From: Neptunitalea lumnitzerae
GTDB taxonomy: Bacteria > Bacteroidota > Bacteroidia > Flavobacteriales > Flavobacteriaceae
Reading direction: 5' to 3'
Assembly: GCF_027924185.1 (NCBI RefSeq)
Contig: NZ_BRVO01000002.1
Span: forward strand, 186,001 to 250,000
Length of the DNA stretch: 64,000 bases
Every line of letters starts with the position of its first letter. Position 1 is the first letter of the stretch. The position numbers were made by a program, and so were the translations under genes. Of the stretch, positions 18,643-29,560 are shown piece after piece. The notes below the pieces were generated by a model. The model searched no databases. It saw only the letters and a list, made by a program, of their open reading frames with translations, and was not told the origin of the DNA.

Positions 18643-20289
18643 CTACTTATTTGTCATATTTTTCCAAGCAGTAAATCCTCCTGCTAAATTGTAGATATTA
18701 TTAAATCCGTTATGTGCTAGAATAAGAGATGATAAATAGCCTCTTAGTCCTTTTGCACAGTAAACTAGTATGGACTTGTTAGGATCTAATTCTTCCAATC
18801 TGTTTCTTAATTCATCCAAAGGAATATTTACAGCATTATCTAGAGCACCATTTTTATGTAATTCTGCAACGTTTCTTACATCTAATAGAATCAAATCTTT
18901 ATTCGTATGTATTAGCTCTGCTGCTTTAGTTACATTTACTTCCTGATACTTTTGTTTTAAAGAGTTTTCTGCTACATAGCCGGCAACTACAACAGGGTCT
19001 TTTGCTGGGGAGTAGGGCGGGGCATACGCTAAATCTAATCGAGGTAAATCACTAATAGTTAGTTTAGCATATATTGCGGTGGCTAGTACATCAACTCTCT
19101 TATCTACACCTTTTTCTCCAATCATTTCTGCTCCAAGAATAACTCCTGAATCAGCATCAAAATAAATTTCTAAAAATAAGTCTTTCGGATCAGGATAGAA
19201 ACCTGGAGTAGTACCAGCTATAATCATGGACGATTTATAATTTATCTGTTTTCTTTCCAATTCTTTAATTCCCATTCCTGTTCTGGCAATCGTATAATCA
19301 AACAATTTCATAATGGCAGTACCATAAGCACCTTCAAAGGTTTCATTACCTCCTGCGGCATTAGCCCCTGCAACACGGCCTGCCTTGTTAGAATGCGTAC
19401 CCATAGGGTACCAAGACGACTCTCCTGTGAGCAGGTTGGGTATAGAAGCGCAATCACCAGCAGCATAAATATTTGGTAACGATGTTTCCATGCGTTCATT
19501 AACAATTAGTGCCCCATTTTGTAAATGTTCAGCCCCTTTAGCTATTAACATTTCAGTATTTGGTTTTACACTAATACCTACTAACATATAGTCTGTGTAA
19601 AACCGTTCTCCATTGGTTAGAATAAGTTCTTGAACTGAAGTGTCTATTTCCTTAACAGTGGTGTTTAATTTTACTTCAACACCATTTTTGGTAAGTTCAT
19701 GTAGAGCTATTTGTGCAAATTTTTTATCCCAGTTTCCTAATACCTGATCTGCGTATTCTACTATGGTTACTTTTTTACCTGCATGTACTAAATTTTCAGC
19801 AGTTTCTAATCCAATAAGTCCGGCGCCTACTATGGTAATATGTTGTGCTTTATCAATAACACCGTTTTTCATGATTTTATCAAAATCTTCTATAGTTTTA
19901 GCAAATGCCCAATTTTGATAGTTTTGAATGTTTTTAATAGGAGGTAAGAAGGCGTTTCCACCAGTAGCAAGTACAAGTTTGTCGTAAGAATAAGATCCAT
20001 TGCTGGTGTAAACTAATTGTGCATTTGGGTCAATATCTATAACGGGTTCATTTAAATGTAAGTCTACCCCAAATCTTTTTTTTAGTAATTCGGGTTGCAC
20101 TACCATAAGCTTGTCTCTAGTTTTAATTTTACCAGACATAGCATACGGGATACCACAAGTAGCATAACTTATATGTTTGGTTTTTTCAAAGAGTATAATT
20201 TCAGCATTTTCATTGGTTCTTCTTGCTTTAGCAGCTGCAGAAGGTCCAGCAGATAGTCCTCCTATAATAATTATTTTAGTTCGTTTCAT
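18643..20289 (-). CDS. CoA-disulfide reductase/NADH oxidase-like flavoprotein with C-terminal rhodanese domain
   Basis: A 548-residue FAD- and NAD(P)H-dependent oxidoreductase. The N-terminal FAD motif (GGLSAGPSAAA) is followed by the single-cysteine active site SYATCGIPYA (Cys45) typical of CoA-disulfide reductases. An NAD(P) motif GAGLIGLETAENL lies in the middle. A rhodanese domain occupies about residues 455-548 with Cys in VYCAKGLRG. CoADR-rhodanese fusions reduce CoA disulfide or CoA polysulfide, linking thiol balance to sulfane-sulfur handling. The gene is monocistronic. It could instead act as an NADH oxidase or peroxidase-like enzyme; the single Cys favours the CoA-disulfide/persulfide role. 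Confidence 0.87.
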   Translation of the reverse strand: MKRTKIIIIGGLSAGPSAAAKARRTNENAEIILFEKTKHISYATCGIPYAMSGKIKTRDKLMVVQPELLKKRFGVDLHLNEPVIDIDPNAQLVYTSNGSYSYDKLVLATGGNAFLPPIKNIQNYQNWAFAKTIEDFDKIMKNGVIDKAQHITIVGAGLIGLETAENLVHAGKKVTIVEYADQVLGNWDKKFAQIALHELTKNGVEVKLNTTVKEIDTSVQELILTNGERFYTDYMLVGISVKPNTEMLIAKGAEHLQNGALIVNERMETSLPNIYAAGDCASIPNLLTGESSWYPMGTHSNKAGRVAGANAAGGNETFEGAYGTAIMKLFDYTIARTGMGIKELERKQINYKSSMIIAGTTPGFYPDPKDLFLEIYFDADSGVILGAEMIGEKGVDKRVDVLATAIYAKLTISDLPRLDLAYAPPYSPAKDPVVVAGYVAENSLKQKYQEVNVTKAAELIHTNKDLILLDVRNVAELHKNGALDNAVNIPLDELRNRLEELDPNKSILVYCAKGLRGYLSSLILAHNGFNNIYNLAGGFTAWKNMTNK

Positions 20290-20422
20290 ATAGAAAACTT
20301 TAGTAGTATTTATTAGTAAAATATAGCTCTAAAGTACTTAATAAATTAGCAATGGTAAGTAACATAGGTAACATACACTATAAAGTTTTAAACGTCTATT
20401 TATTAGTGTTTTATTTAATAAA

Positions 20423-20454
20423 AAAAGATCTCAGAAGTTAATCTGAGATCTTTT
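20423..20454 (-). terminator. Terminator of the methylmalonyl-CoA operon
   Basis: A perfect 13-bp stem (AAAAGATCTCAGA / TCTGAGATCTTTT) with a six-base loop, 54 bp past the stop codon of the large mutase subunit gene. Confidence 0.92.
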
Positions 20455-20507
20455 AAACTTAAAACTTAATCGAGTATTTAAAGTCAACTAATGACTTTAT
20501 ATTTTAA

Positions 20508-22652
20508 TTACTTGTCTTCTTCGGTAACCATTAATTTTTTCATCATGGTTTGTGCACAAATTGGTATGATAGAACCGGGTCCAAATACCTCAAAAATGCC
20601 TCGTTCGTACAAATATTCATAATCTTGACGTGGAATTACACCTCCTGCAAATACTAAGATATCTCCTCTTCCTAATTTTTTAAGTTCTTCTACTAGTTTA
20701 GGAATTAAAGTTTTGTGTCCACCTGCAAGTGAAGATGCACCTACAAAATCAACATCATTCTCTGCAGCTTGGCGGGCTACCTCTTCTGGTGTTTGGAATA
20801 ATGGTCCCATATCTACATCAAATCCCATATCAGCAAAAGAAGACGCAATTACTTTAGCACCACGGTCGTGACCATCTTGTCCCATCTTAGCAATCATAAC
20901 TCTAGGTCTTCTACCAACTTCTTCAGCAAATGAATCGGTTAATTCTTTTACTTTTAAAAATTCGGCATCGTTTCCTGTTTCTTGAGAGTATACTCCAGAA
21001 ATGGTTTTTACAACTGCTTTATGTCTTCCAAAATGTTTCTCCATCGCATCTGATATTTCACCAAGTGAAGCACGTTCTCGGGCAGCATTAATAGCAAGTT
21101 CTAATAAATTACCTTCTCCTGTTTTTGCACATTCAGATAACGCTTCTAATGCTTTTTCAACAGCTTCTTGATTTCTTTCAGCTCTTAGTTTTTTCAAGCG
21201 TGCAATTTGGCTATCTCTTACAGCGGAGTTATCTACTTCAAGAACTTCAATATCAGATTCTTCGTTTACTTTGTATTTATTTACACCAACTAAAACATCT
21301 TTACCTGCATCAATTCTGGCTTGTTTTCTGGCAGATGCTTCTTCAATTCTCATTTTTGGTAAACCGGTTTCAATAGCTTTTGCCATTCCACCAAGTTCTT
21401 CAATTTCCTGAATATGTTTCCAAGCTTTGTCTATAAGCTCTTTGGTTAAATACTCTACATAATAACTACCTGCCCATGGGTCTACTACCTTGGTCATGTT
21501 GGTTTCATCTTGCAGGTATAACTGTGTATTTCTAGCAATACGTGCAGAGAAATCTGTAGGTAAGGCAATAGCTTCATCTAGTGCATTGGTATGTAAACTT
21601 TGTGTATGTCCGCAAGCAGCGGCCATAGCTTCTATACAAGTACGTGCTACATTGTTGTAAGGGTCTGCTTCACTAAGACTATATCCACTGGTTTGTGAGT
21701 GGGTTCTTAATGCCATTGATTTAGGGTTCTTAGGATTAAATTGCTTTACAATTCTTGCCCAAAGAACACGACCTGCACGCATTTTAGCTATTTCCATAAA
21801 ATGGTTCATACCAACTGCCCAAAAGAATGAAAGTCTAGGCGCAAACTGGTCTATGGTTAAACCTGCTTCTATACCTGTTCTTAAATATTCTAGTCCATCG
21901 GCTAGGGTGTAGGCTAACTCAATATCTGCGGTAGCACCTGCTTCTTGCATGTGGTAACCTGAGATAGAAATAGAGTTAAAGCGTGGCATGTTCTGACTGG
22001 TAAACTTAAAGATGTCACCAATAATTTTCATAGATGGTTTAGGTGGATAGATATAGGTATTACGTACCATGAATTCTTTTAGAATATCATTTTGAATAGT
22101 ACCACTTAACTGATCCATAGAAACTCCTTGTTCTTCCGCAGCTAAAATGTAAAATGCCATTACTGGAATTACGGCTCCGTTCATAGTCATAGATACTGAC
22201 ATTTTATCTAATGGTATATCATCAAATAAAACTTTCATATCTAGAATTGAGTCAATTGCTACCCCAGCTTTACCTACATCTCCTTCTACACGTGGGTGAT
22301 CAGAATCATATCCTCGGTGAGTAGGTAAATCAAAGGCTACAGATAATCCTTTTTGCCCTGCGGCAAGGTTTCTTTTATAAAATGCATTAGATTCTTCAGC
22401 AGTAGAAAACCCTGCATACTGACGTATAGTCCAAGGTCGGTTTGCATACATAGTAGAGTAAGGACCTCTTAGGTAAGGAGGTAACCCTGCTGCATACTGA
22501 AGATGATTTGCATCTTTTATGTCGTTTTCTGAGAATGAATTTTTAACGGGAATATGTTCTGCGGTTTGCCAAGAATCTATATTGTTTACAGGCTGTTTTG
22601 CAGTGCTATTCATAGCCGCTTTTATGGTTGTGAAATCTGGTCTTTTCATCAT
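20508..22652 (-). CDS. mutB: Methylmalonyl-CoA mutase, large (catalytic) subunit
   Basis: A 714-residue adenosylcobalamin-dependent enzyme that interconverts succinyl-CoA and (R)-methylmalonyl-CoA. The N-terminal TIM barrel carries the family landmarks ([11 protein letters not shown], the RQYAGF substrate loop, [10 protein letters not shown]). The C-terminal B12-binding domain has the base-off DxHxxG motif in [10 protein letters not shown], near residue 600. Length equals that of typical large subunits. The start codon overlaps the stop of the small-subunit gene (TAATG-type junction), so the heterodimer is translationally coupled. It is the last gene of an eight-gene operon. I see no cobalamin riboswitch upstream. 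Confidence 0.97.
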   Translation of the reverse strand: MMKRPDFTTIKAAMNSTAKQPVNNIDSWQTAEHIPVKNSFSENDIKDANHLQYAAGLPPYLRGPYSTMYANRPWTIRQYAGFSTAEESNAFYKRNLAAGQKGLSVAFDLPTHRGYDSDHPRVEGDVGKAGVAIDSILDMKVLFDDIPLDKMSVSMTMNGAVIPVMAFYILAAEEQGVSMDQLSGTIQNDILKEFMVRNTYIYPPKPSMKIIGDIFKFTSQNMPRFNSISISGYHMQEAGATADIELAYTLADGLEYLRTGIEAGLTIDQFAPRLSFFWAVGMNHFMEIAKMRAGRVLWARIVKQFNPKNPKSMALRTHSQTSGYSLSEADPYNNVARTCIEAMAAACGHTQSLHTNALDEAIALPTDFSARIARNTQLYLQDETNMTKVVDPWAGSYYVEYLTKELIDKAWKHIQEIEELGGMAKAIETGLPKMRIEEASARKQARIDAGKDVLVGVNKYKVNEESDIEVLEVDNSAVRDSQIARLKKLRAERNQEAVEKALEALSECAKTGEGNLLELAINAARERASLGEISDAMEKHFGRHKAVVKTISGVYSQETGNDAEFLKVKELTDSFAEEVGRRPRVMIAKMGQDGHDRGAKVIASSFADMGFDVDMGPLFQTPEEVARQAAENDVDFVGASSLAGGHKTLIPKLVEELKKLGRGDILVFAGGVIPRQDYEYLYERGIFEVFGPGSIIPICAQTMMKKLMVTEEDK

Positions 22653-24478
22653 TACAAAGTTTTAGAAGGTTCAAACAACATGTTCTGATATTCACTTAAT
22701 GCTTCAATAGCATTTGTTTTAACATGAATAAATGAGTCTACACCTGCAGCTTTTAAGCTATCTACCATATCGGCAGGGTAACCTGCTAATACCAATTGTT
22801 TTTCAGGAGCAATTGATTTGAATGTAGTTGCAAACTCAACACCATCACTTACATAATCTTGGTCAGACGAACACATAACAATAATATCACCTTCGCTATT
22901 AGCCGCTTGTTTAGCCGCTTCTTCTATAGCGCTGTACATGTGTTCTCCAAGAATTTGGAATCCGGCAATACCAAAAAATTCTGCAGCAAAGGTGGCTCTT
23001 GCTTTTCTCATGGCTAAATTACCAAAGCACGAAAGGTATACTTTAGGAATGTTGCCTGTTTCCTTAAAGTTTTTCAACGTGGTTAATCGTAATGTATCAA
23101 AAGCGTTAGAGGCTCTTTGCGGTTGTAATACAGCGGTATTATCAGCTACTTTTTCTATAGTTTCCACTGTAACTTTTTCCGTAAGATTAGGGTATTTATT
23201 AGTACCCACAATTACTTTTTTACGAGCCGTGATGTCTTTCTCTTTTTGTGCTTTACTTTGTTGAATTATTTCAGGTATAAATCCTGATGAAAAGGCTTTT
23301 ACAAAACCATTTTTTGATTCTACTTCTTTAAAAAGCTCTAGTGCTTTTTCAACCAATCCGTCGGTAAGATTTTCTATATAATAGGAACCAGCAGATGGGT
23401 CGGTTACTTTATCAAAGTGAGATTCTCCTTTTAAAAGGTTCGAAACATTTAACGCAATTCTATGGCTAAAATCAGAAGGTTTTTGGAAACTACTATCGTG
23501 GGGTTGAATAAGTAGTCCGTCACAACCTCCTAATACTGCTGCCATAGCTTCGGTGGTGTTTCTAAGTAGGTTAACATTTGGGTCAAATAAAGACTTTGTC
23601 CATAAACCACTTGAAGCAACTATTTGCACTGTGGTTTGTGGAACTCCATAATGAGCTGCGATAGATTGAAATACCAATCTTAGGGCTCTAATTTTACTTA
23701 TCTCAAAGAAATAATCGCCACCTATAGCCGTGTGGAAGAGTACATTTTTAAACACTTCGTCAATAGCTAATTCACTTACTTCTGTTAATTCAGTAATATA
23801 TTCTACTAACTTATTATTTACTAATGCTATTTCTTGAGCAATATTAGCACCACTATCTGCAAAGGCATGAGATTGAATAGTTAAGCCGTAAAATTTAGTT
23901 GCTTTACTAGTTAACTCAAGTATTTTTGCTAGTTCTGTATACTCAGGTTTAATACCTTGGGTAGTTAATAATTCTAATACATCAGATTGGTAAAAACCAG
24001 TAAGTTTTTCTAATGCAACAGATTTACTAGAGCAGTAGTTAAAATAGTTTTCAATTAATTGAGCACTTGGTTTTTCCGTTTTAAAAGAAACTGCTAAGTT
24101 TTCTAAATCTAATCCTTTTAATAAAATTTCCAAGTTGGTTGATGCAGGCTCCCTTAGAATAAAAAGTATTCCTGTAGCATCAAACGCAATCATTTTAACA
24201 GCTAATCTATTTGCTTCACTTTCATCAGCAACTTCAATTTGAAGATAATTGTTCCAAGTTCTATGGTTTGGATCTTCAATATTTAAAATTTCAGAAGGCA
24301 ATTGTTTGCCTTCAGTATCTTCTGCGGTATAGAATGGTTGTACTGGTATCCCCTCGTAGGTTTTCCATACAAGCTTTCTGTCAAAGTCGGCACCTTTTAA
24401 ATCTTCAGTGGCTTTTTGAACCCATTCCTCCTTGTTTACAGGAGGAAAGGTTTTTAATAAATTAAGTTCTTTTTCCAT
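22652..24478 (-). CDS. mutA: Methylmalonyl-CoA mutase, small subunit
   Basis: A 608-residue homologue of the large subunit and its non-catalytic partner. The TIM-barrel region is recognisable ([27 protein letters not shown]). The C-terminal domain has the flavodoxin-like B12-fold but lacks the DxHxxG histidine motif ([15 protein letters not shown] in its place), as is normal for small subunits. It stabilises the mutase heterodimer. It lies between the CoA-transferase gene (22 bp upstream) and mutB (overlapping), consistent with one transcript. Confidence 0.95.
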   Translation of the reverse strand: MEKELNLLKTFPPVNKEEWVQKATEDLKGADFDRKLVWKTYEGIPVQPFYTAEDTEGKQLPSEILNIEDPNHRTWNNYLQIEVADESEANRLAVKMIAFDATGILFILREPASTNLEILLKGLDLENLAVSFKTEKPSAQLIENYFNYCSSKSVALEKLTGFYQSDVLELLTTQGIKPEYTELAKILELTSKATKFYGLTIQSHAFADSGANIAQEIALVNNKLVEYITELTEVSELAIDEVFKNVLFHTAIGGDYFFEISKIRALRLVFQSIAAHYGVPQTTVQIVASSGLWTKSLFDPNVNLLRNTTEAMAAVLGGCDGLLIQPHDSSFQKPSDFSHRIALNVSNLLKGESHFDKVTDPSAGSYYIENLTDGLVEKALELFKEVESKNGFVKAFSSGFIPEIIQQSKAQKEKDITARKKVIVGTNKYPNLTEKVTVETIEKVADNTAVLQPQRASNAFDTLRLTTLKNFKETGNIPKVYLSCFGNLAMRKARATFAAEFFGIAGFQILGEHMYSAIEEAAKQAANSEGDIIVMCSSDQDYVSDGVEFATTFKSIAPEKQLVLAGYPADMVDSLKAAGVDSFIHVKTNAIEALSEYQNMLFEPSKTL

Positions 24479-24500
24479 GACTCATCTAGGTTACATCACA

Positions 24501-25808
24501 TTAATGATTCAGTTCTAATTGATTAAAAGAAACAAAGCTGTTACCAAAGCGCTCATGTGCTTCTCTATCTAATTCTTCTCTAGCATCTGGGTGAGCTACA
24601 TCTATTAGAGCTTTGGCTCTTTGCGCAAGGTTTCTACCTTTTAGTTCTGCCACACCAAATTCAGTAACCACATATTGTACATGGGCACGCGTAGTTACTA
24701 CACCGGCCCCTGATTTTAGTACAGGAACAATTTTAGAAACACCTTTATGTGTGATAGAAGGTAATGCGCATATAGCTTTACCACCTGGTGATAATGCTGC
24801 ACCACGCATAAAGTCCATTTGTCCACCAACACCAGAATACATTCTGGTACCAATACTATCTGCACAAATTTGTCCGGTAATGTCTACCTCAATGGCAGAG
24901 TTAATGGCAATTGCCTTAGGGTTTTGACGTATTACTGCGGTATCATTTACAAACGCAATGTCCATCATCCAAACTTCTGGGTTATCATCCATAAAGTCAT
25001 ATAACTTTTTAGACCCCATAGCAAATCCTGATACTATTTTATAAGGTAAAACAGTTTTTTTAGACCCATTCACAACTCCCTTTTCAATTAAAGGAAGAAT
25101 ACCTTCTGAAAACATTTCTGTATGTACTCCTAAATCTTTATGATTTCCTAAACATGACAATACAGCATTTGGTATACCACCAATTCCCATTTGTAAGGTG
25201 GAGCCATCTTCTATCATGTTGGCAATGTGCGTACCTATTAATTGCTCTTCATCTGTAGGAGCTCCTGGTATTAATTCGTATAAAGGATCATTAACTTCTA
25301 CACAAGCGTCAAACTTGTCTATGTGAATAATACCATCTCCCATAGTACGTGGTACATTAGGATTTATCTGTGCAATTACGGTTTTAGCAGACTCTAATCC
25401 GCCAATCATAATATCTACAGATACTCCTAATGAGCAATAACCATGTTTATCTGGCGGCGATACATTCACTAATGCTACATCAATAGGTAAATTACCGCTT
25501 CTGAATAGGTGAGGGATATCACTTAAAAATACAGGGTTGTATTGTGCATGCCCTTGTTGAACGGCTTTTCTAATATTACCGCCCATAAAGAAACAACTTG
25601 TTTTAAAGCTATCTGCATATTCTGGTAATACATAATCAATATATCCTTCAGTATGTATATGTACTATTTCTACATCTCTTAATTCAGAAGCTCTACCTAC
25701 CATTGCTTTTAACAATGTCTGAGGGGTTGCGGCTGCAGCCTGTACTAGTACACGATCTCCTGATTTTATTAATTTTACTGCTTCTTCTGGTGTTGAATAA
25801 TTTCTCAT
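24501..25808 (-). CDS. Acetyl-CoA hydrolase/transferase family CoA-transferase
   Basis: A 435-residue family I CoA-transferase (acetyl-CoA hydrolase/transferase N- and C-terminal domains; GIGGIPNAVL and HTEMFSEGILPLIEKG are conserved, with a Glu in the latter as the probable nucleophile that forms the glutamyl-CoA intermediate). In this operon it most likely swaps CoA between propionyl-CoA and acetate or succinate, closing the succinate/propionate cycle. Homologues also act on 4-hydroxybutyrate or acetate alone, so the donor and acceptor are inferred from context. It lies 18 bp after the decarboxylase beta-subunit gene and 22 bp before mutA. Confidence 0.85.
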   Translation of the reverse strand: MRNYSTPEEAVKLIKSGDRVLVQAAAATPQTLLKAMVGRASELRDVEIVHIHTEGYIDYVLPEYADSFKTSCFFMGGNIRKAVQQGHAQYNPVFLSDIPHLFRSGNLPIDVALVNVSPPDKHGYCSLGVSVDIMIGGLESAKTVIAQINPNVPRTMGDGIIHIDKFDACVEVNDPLYELIPGAPTDEEQLIGTHIANMIEDGSTLQMGIGGIPNAVLSCLGNHKDLGVHTEMFSEGILPLIEKGVVNGSKKTVLPYKIVSGFAMGSKKLYDFMDDNPEVWMMDIAFVNDTAVIRQNPKAIAINSAIEVDITGQICADSIGTRMYSGVGGQMDFMRGAALSPGGKAICALPSITHKGVSKIVPVLKSGAGVVTTRAHVQYVVTEFGVAELKGRNLAQRAKALIDVAHPDAREELDREAHERFGNSFVSFNQLELNH

Positions 25809-25826
25809 GGTGTTGAATTTAGATGA

Positions 25827-27113
25827 TTATCCTAAAAAACTTAAAAGAATACCTGCTGCAACTGCACTACCAATTACACCTGCTACGTTAGGTGCCATAG
25901 CATGCATTAGCAAGTAATTACTTTTATCATATTTTAATGCTTCTACGTGAACAACTCTTGCACTATCTGGTACTGCAGAAACTCCGGCAGCTCCAATAAG
26001 TGGGTTAATTTTATTATCTCCTTTTAAGAAAAGGTTCATGAATTTAGCAAATAGTAAACCTCCCATAGTTGCAATTACAAATGATATAGCTCCTAAACAG
26101 AATATTTTCATAGAATCGAATGTTAAGAAAACGTCTGCTTGTGTAGAAGCTCCAACGGTTACCCCTAATAAGATGGTTACAATATCAATTAATTTTGTTC
26201 TTGCAGTTTCTGCTAAACGTTCAGTATGTCCAGATTCTTTTAAGATATTTCCAAAGAATAACATACCTAACAATGGTAATGCAGAAGGTGAAATAAAAGT
26301 GGTTAATAACAACCCTACAATAGGGAATATTATTTTCTCTTTTTTAGAAACGGCTCTTGGTGGTTTCATTTTAATAACACGCTCTTTTTGAGATGTTAAT
26401 AATCTCATAATTGGCGGTTGTATTACTGGTACTAATGCCATATAACTATAAGCTGCAATAGCAATAGGACCAATAAGGTTTTGAGAACCGTTTAAACCAT
26501 TAGCTAATTTGGATGATAAAAAGATTGCTGTAGGACCATCTGCACCACCAATAATACCAATAGCACCCGATTCTTGTAATGTAAATCCTAAAGCTATAGC
26601 TCCTAAGAATGTTAAGAAAACACCTATCTGAGCTGCAGCACCAAGCAACATTAGTTTTGGGTTAGATAAGAGTGATGAAAAGTCGGTCATGGCACCAATA
26701 CCTAAGAATATCAGAGGTGGGTATATACCTTTTACAACTCCAAAATATAAATAATTTAAAACAGATCCTGTTTCATAAATTCCTATTTGGTTACCGGCCA
26801 CAAACGGAATATTACCAATTAATATACCGGTACCAATGGGTATAAGTAACAAGGGCTCATAATCATAATTAATTGCTAGAAATATGAAGAATAAACCAAC
26901 CACAATCATTACTATGTGGGCTATTGTTACATTTGCAAATCCTGTATAGCTTAAGAAAGTTGCAATACCATCTAAAGCTCTCTGGAATAAAGAACCATCT
27001 GCCGCCATAGTGGCATCAGTTCCCGAAACTTGGGCTAGGGCAAAGCCTGTTATAAAAAACGCCAAGGCCCCAATTACAAGTTTATTATATGTTCTTTTTT
27101 TATTGAATAGCAT
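25827..27113 (-). CDS. mmdB: Sodium-pumping decarboxylase, beta subunit
   Basis: The integral membrane subunit of Na+-translocating carboxybiotin decarboxylases (OadB/MmdB/GcdB). I start it at the ATG at 27113 (428 residues) because the longer frame begins with TTG and adds an unlikely polar leader. Roughly ten hydrophobic segments are visible. The family motif GGADGPTAIF, whose Asp takes part in Na+ transport, lies in the middle, and SAVPDSARVV near the C-terminus. The subunit decarboxylates carboxybiotin and exports Na+. Its neighbours (biotin carrier, gamma-like anchor, carboxyltransferase, epimerase, mutase) indicate methylmalonyl-CoA rather than oxaloacetate as substrate. Confidence 0.93.
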   Translation of the reverse strand: MLFNKKRTYNKLVIGALAFFITGFALAQVSGTDATMAADGSLFQRALDGIATFLSYTGFANVTIAHIVMIVVGLFFIFLAINYDYEPLLLIPIGTGILIGNIPFVAGNQIGIYETGSVLNYLYFGVVKGIYPPLIFLGIGAMTDFSSLLSNPKLMLLGAAAQIGVFLTFLGAIALGFTLQESGAIGIIGGADGPTAIFLSSKLANGLNGSQNLIGPIAIAAYSYMALVPVIQPPIMRLLTSQKERVIKMKPPRAVSKKEKIIFPIVGLLLTTFISPSALPLLGMLFFGNILKESGHTERLAETARTKLIDIVTILLGVTVGASTQADVFLTFDSMKIFCLGAISFVIATMGGLLFAKFMNLFLKGDNKINPLIGAAGVSAVPDSARVVHVEALKYDKSNYLLMHAMAPNVAGVIGSAVAAGILLSFLG

Positions 27114-27154
27114 GGTAAATGTTTTTACATGGGTTAAACAAAACAAATTGTTTG

Positions 27155-27580
27155 TTAACCAATTTCTAATAAGATGTCTCCTTGTAATACGTTGGCGTTA
27201 GCCTGTACCTGTATAGATTTAATAGTACCAGAGCTTTCTGCCTGAATTATATTTTCCATTTTCATGGCTTCTAATACAATAAGTTCATCTCCTGTTTTAA
27301 TGGTGTCACCCACATTTACGCATATTTTTAATACAGTACCAGGTAGTGGAGCTGTAATTTTCTTTACAGACGTGCTTGTTTGTAAAGGTTTAGTAGCCTT
27401 AGCTACAGGAGCTGAAGGTTGAGATCTTACCAAACGAGGTGTTTTAGTAGTTTTAATTTCTTTTTCTAATTCCACTTCGTAGGAAGTTCCGTTTACTTGC
27501 ATCTGTATTTTATTCTGATCGGCATCAGTAATATGTACAGCGTAAGAATTTCCGTTTATTTTTAAATTATATTTTTTCAT
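27155..27580 (-). CDS. Biotin carboxyl carrier subunit of the decarboxylase
   Basis: A 141-residue protein with an N-terminal beta region, a Pro/Ala/Thr-rich flexible linker (about residues 45-75) and a C-terminal biotinyl domain (about 74-141). The biotin-accepting lysine is Lys107 in VLEAMKMEN. It shuttles CO2 as carboxybiotin from the carboxyltransferase (MmdA) to the membrane beta subunit. It starts 2 bp after the OadG-like gene and ends 41 bp before the beta subunit gene. Confidence 0.93.
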   Translation of the reverse strand: MKKYNLKINGNSYAVHITDADQNKIQMQVNGTSYEVELEKEIKTTKTPRLVRSQPSAPVAKATKPLQTSTSVKKITAPLPGTVLKICVNVGDTIKTGDELIVLEAMKMENIIQAESSGTIKSIQVQANANVLQGDILLEIG

Positions 27581-27582
27581 TT

Positions 27583-27942
27583 TTATCTATTATTAAAGCG
27601 ATGGGTTACGTAAATCTTACTACTCCAAGGAGAGTAATTTTTAGCTACGGAGTTGATCGTTACAATAGCGTTTTCTTCGTCGTGTGCTTCTTCTAAAAAC
27701 AGGTATACTGCTGTAGAAACTGCTGCCATTTGTTCACCAGAAACGTACGATTCTTTGTTGGAGGTTTCTGATGAATTGGATACTTTTTTAACCGCCGTTT
27801 TAGGTTTTTTGCTAAAGGCATTTAAAAGTTTAGGCATTAGGGTAAACAAAGTAAATAACACTAGTAACGCTATGAAAACGATAAACATTCCTACTAGTAA
27901 AATCACAAACCCTTCATCCATATTTGCGTTTAAGAACATCAT
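27583..27942 (-). CDS. OadG-like membrane anchor subunit (gamma/delta type)
   Basis: A 119-residue protein with one N-terminal transmembrane helix (about residues 10-35; GFVILLVGMFIVFIALLVLF) and a short cytoplasmic tail. The tail includes VSTAVYLFLEEAHDEE and a C-terminal SPWSSKIYVTHRFNNR, typical of OadG/DUF-like gamma subunits of Na+-pumping decarboxylases. It tethers the carboxyltransferase and biotin carrier to the beta subunit. Two adjacent Met codons begin the frame; either may be used. It lies 12 bp after mmdA. Confidence 0.85.
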   Translation of the reverse strand: MMFLNANMDEGFVILLVGMFIVFIALLVLFTLFTLMPKLLNAFSKKPKTAVKKVSNSSETSNKESYVSGEQMAAVSTAVYLFLEEAHDEENAIVTINSVAKNYSPWSSKIYVTHRFNNR

Positions 27943-27954
27943 AATACGTGTGGT

Positions 27955-29517
27955 TTATAGTGGAAGGTTTGAGTGTTTTTTAGGAGGATTCATTTCCTTC
28001 TTAGTAGCTAAAGATTCTAGCGCTCTAATAATTCTGAAACGTGTATTTCTTGGTTCAATGATATCATCAATAAAGCCATATTTTGCTGCAAGATATGGTG
28101 TAGCAAATTTTTCAGAATATTCAGTTTCTTTCTTTTCAATGAATTCTGCACGTTCTTCTTCATCCGGAATAGCGGCTAGGGCTTTACCTTCAAGAACTTC
28201 AATAGCTCCTTTGGCTCCCATAACTGCAATTTCAGCTGTTGGCCATGCATAGTTTAAATCACCTCTAAGTTGTTTACAACTCATTACATCATGCGCACCA
28301 CCATATGATTTACGTAACGTAATGGTTACTTTTGGCACTGTAGCTTCACCGTAAGCAAATAATAATTTTGCTCCGTGAATAATAATACCACCATACTCTT
28401 GCGTACTACCTGGTAAGAAACCTGGTACATCTACTAAAGTTACTAATGGAATATTAAATGAATCGCAAAAACGAACAAAACGAGCTGCTTTTCTAGAGGC
28501 ATCAATGTCTAGTACACCCGCAAGGAATTTTGGTTGGTTAGCCACAATACCTACTGGTCTACCATTATATCTGGCAAAACCTACAACAATGTTTTTGGCG
28601 TAATTTCTCTGTACTTCTAAAAATTCTCCATAATCTGTAGTAGCACTAATTACATCAATAATGTCATAAGGTTTGTTAGGGTTTTCTGGAATAATTTCAT
28701 TTAAAGAATCCTCTAAACGATCTATAGGATCAGAGCAATCGATTACAGGAGGATCTTCAAGATTATTTTGTGGTAGGTAACTTATTAATTTTCTCATTAA
28801 TAATAAACCTTCTTCTTCGGTACTTGCTAAGAAGTGAGAAACCCCAGATTTGGTGGCATGTACATTAGCACCTCCTAAATCGTCTGTGGTAATTACTTCT
28901 CCAGTAACTGTTTGTACTACTTTAGGACCGGTAACAAACATATAAGAAGTATTCTCTGTCATCATGATAAAGTCGGTAAGGGCAGGAGAGTATACTGCAC
29001 CACCGGCACATGGACCAAAGATTCCTGATATTTGAGGTATTACCCCTGAGGCCATAATGTTTCTTTGGAAGATTTCTGCATATCCTGCAAGAGATCTAAC
29101 CCCTTCTTGGATACGTGCTCCACCTGAATCATTTAAACCAATTACAGGAGCTCCAACTTTCATAGCCTGATCTAAAATTTTACATACTTTGTTTGCAAAG
29201 GTTTCGGATAAGGATCCTCCGAAAACTGTAAAATCCTGACTAAAAACAAAAACAATTCTTCCGTCAATGGTTCCTCTACCGGTTACTACCCCATCTGAAT
29301 AGTATTTTTGTTTTTCTAGACCAAAGGAATGCGATCTGTGCGTTACAAACATATCGTACTCTTCAAAGCTATCTTCGTCAAGTAGATATTCAATACGCTC
29401 CCTTGCAGTTAGTTTACCTTTTTTGTGCTGGGCATCTATTCTTTTTTGTCCACCACCAAGCCTTGCTTCTTCTCGTTTGTCAACGAGTTCTTTAATTTTA
29501 ATACTGGTAACTGACAT
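27955..29517 (-). CDS. mmdA: Methylmalonyl-CoA decarboxylase / acyl-CoA carboxylase, carboxyltransferase subunit
   Basis: A 520-residue carboxyltransferase with the two crotonase-fold domains of propionyl-CoA carboxylase beta and MmdA ([20 protein letters not shown] for the CoA/carboxybiotin oxyanion region; [19 protein letters not shown] in the second domain). It moves the carboxyl group between methylmalonyl-CoA and biotin. No biotin carboxylase gene is present in the operon, whereas the Na+-pump subunits are, so decarboxylation of methylmalonyl-CoA to propionyl-CoA is the expected direction. A biotin carboxylase encoded elsewhere would allow the reverse. It starts 43 bp after the epimerase gene. 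Confidence 0.92.
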   Translation of the reverse strand: MSVTSIKIKELVDKREEARLGGGQKRIDAQHKKGKLTARERIEYLLDEDSFEEYDMFVTHRSHSFGLEKQKYYSDGVVTGRGTIDGRIVFVFSQDFTVFGGSLSETFANKVCKILDQAMKVGAPVIGLNDSGGARIQEGVRSLAGYAEIFQRNIMASGVIPQISGIFGPCAGGAVYSPALTDFIMMTENTSYMFVTGPKVVQTVTGEVITTDDLGGANVHATKSGVSHFLASTEEEGLLLMRKLISYLPQNNLEDPPVIDCSDPIDRLEDSLNEIIPENPNKPYDIIDVISATTDYGEFLEVQRNYAKNIVVGFARYNGRPVGIVANQPKFLAGVLDIDASRKAARFVRFCDSFNIPLVTLVDVPGFLPGSTQEYGGIIIHGAKLLFAYGEATVPKVTITLRKSYGGAHDVMSCKQLRGDLNYAWPTAEIAVMGAKGAIEVLEGKALAAIPDEEERAEFIEKKETEYSEKFATPYLAAKYGFIDDIIEPRNTRFRIIRALESLATKKEMNPPKKHSNLPL

Positions 29518-29560
29518 ATTATGGTGTTTATAATGTTATATTAAATTAGTGTTGTTAGTT

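Noticed and set aside
25827-27146. TTG start for the decarboxylase beta subunit
   Set aside because: It adds an 11-residue leader; the ATG at 27113 gives a normal start and lies after the biotin-carrier gene.
27653-28252. Long open frame on the plus strand opposite the decarboxylase genes
   Set aside because: It is antisense to strongly recognised OadG-like and carboxyltransferase genes and encodes nothing recognisable.
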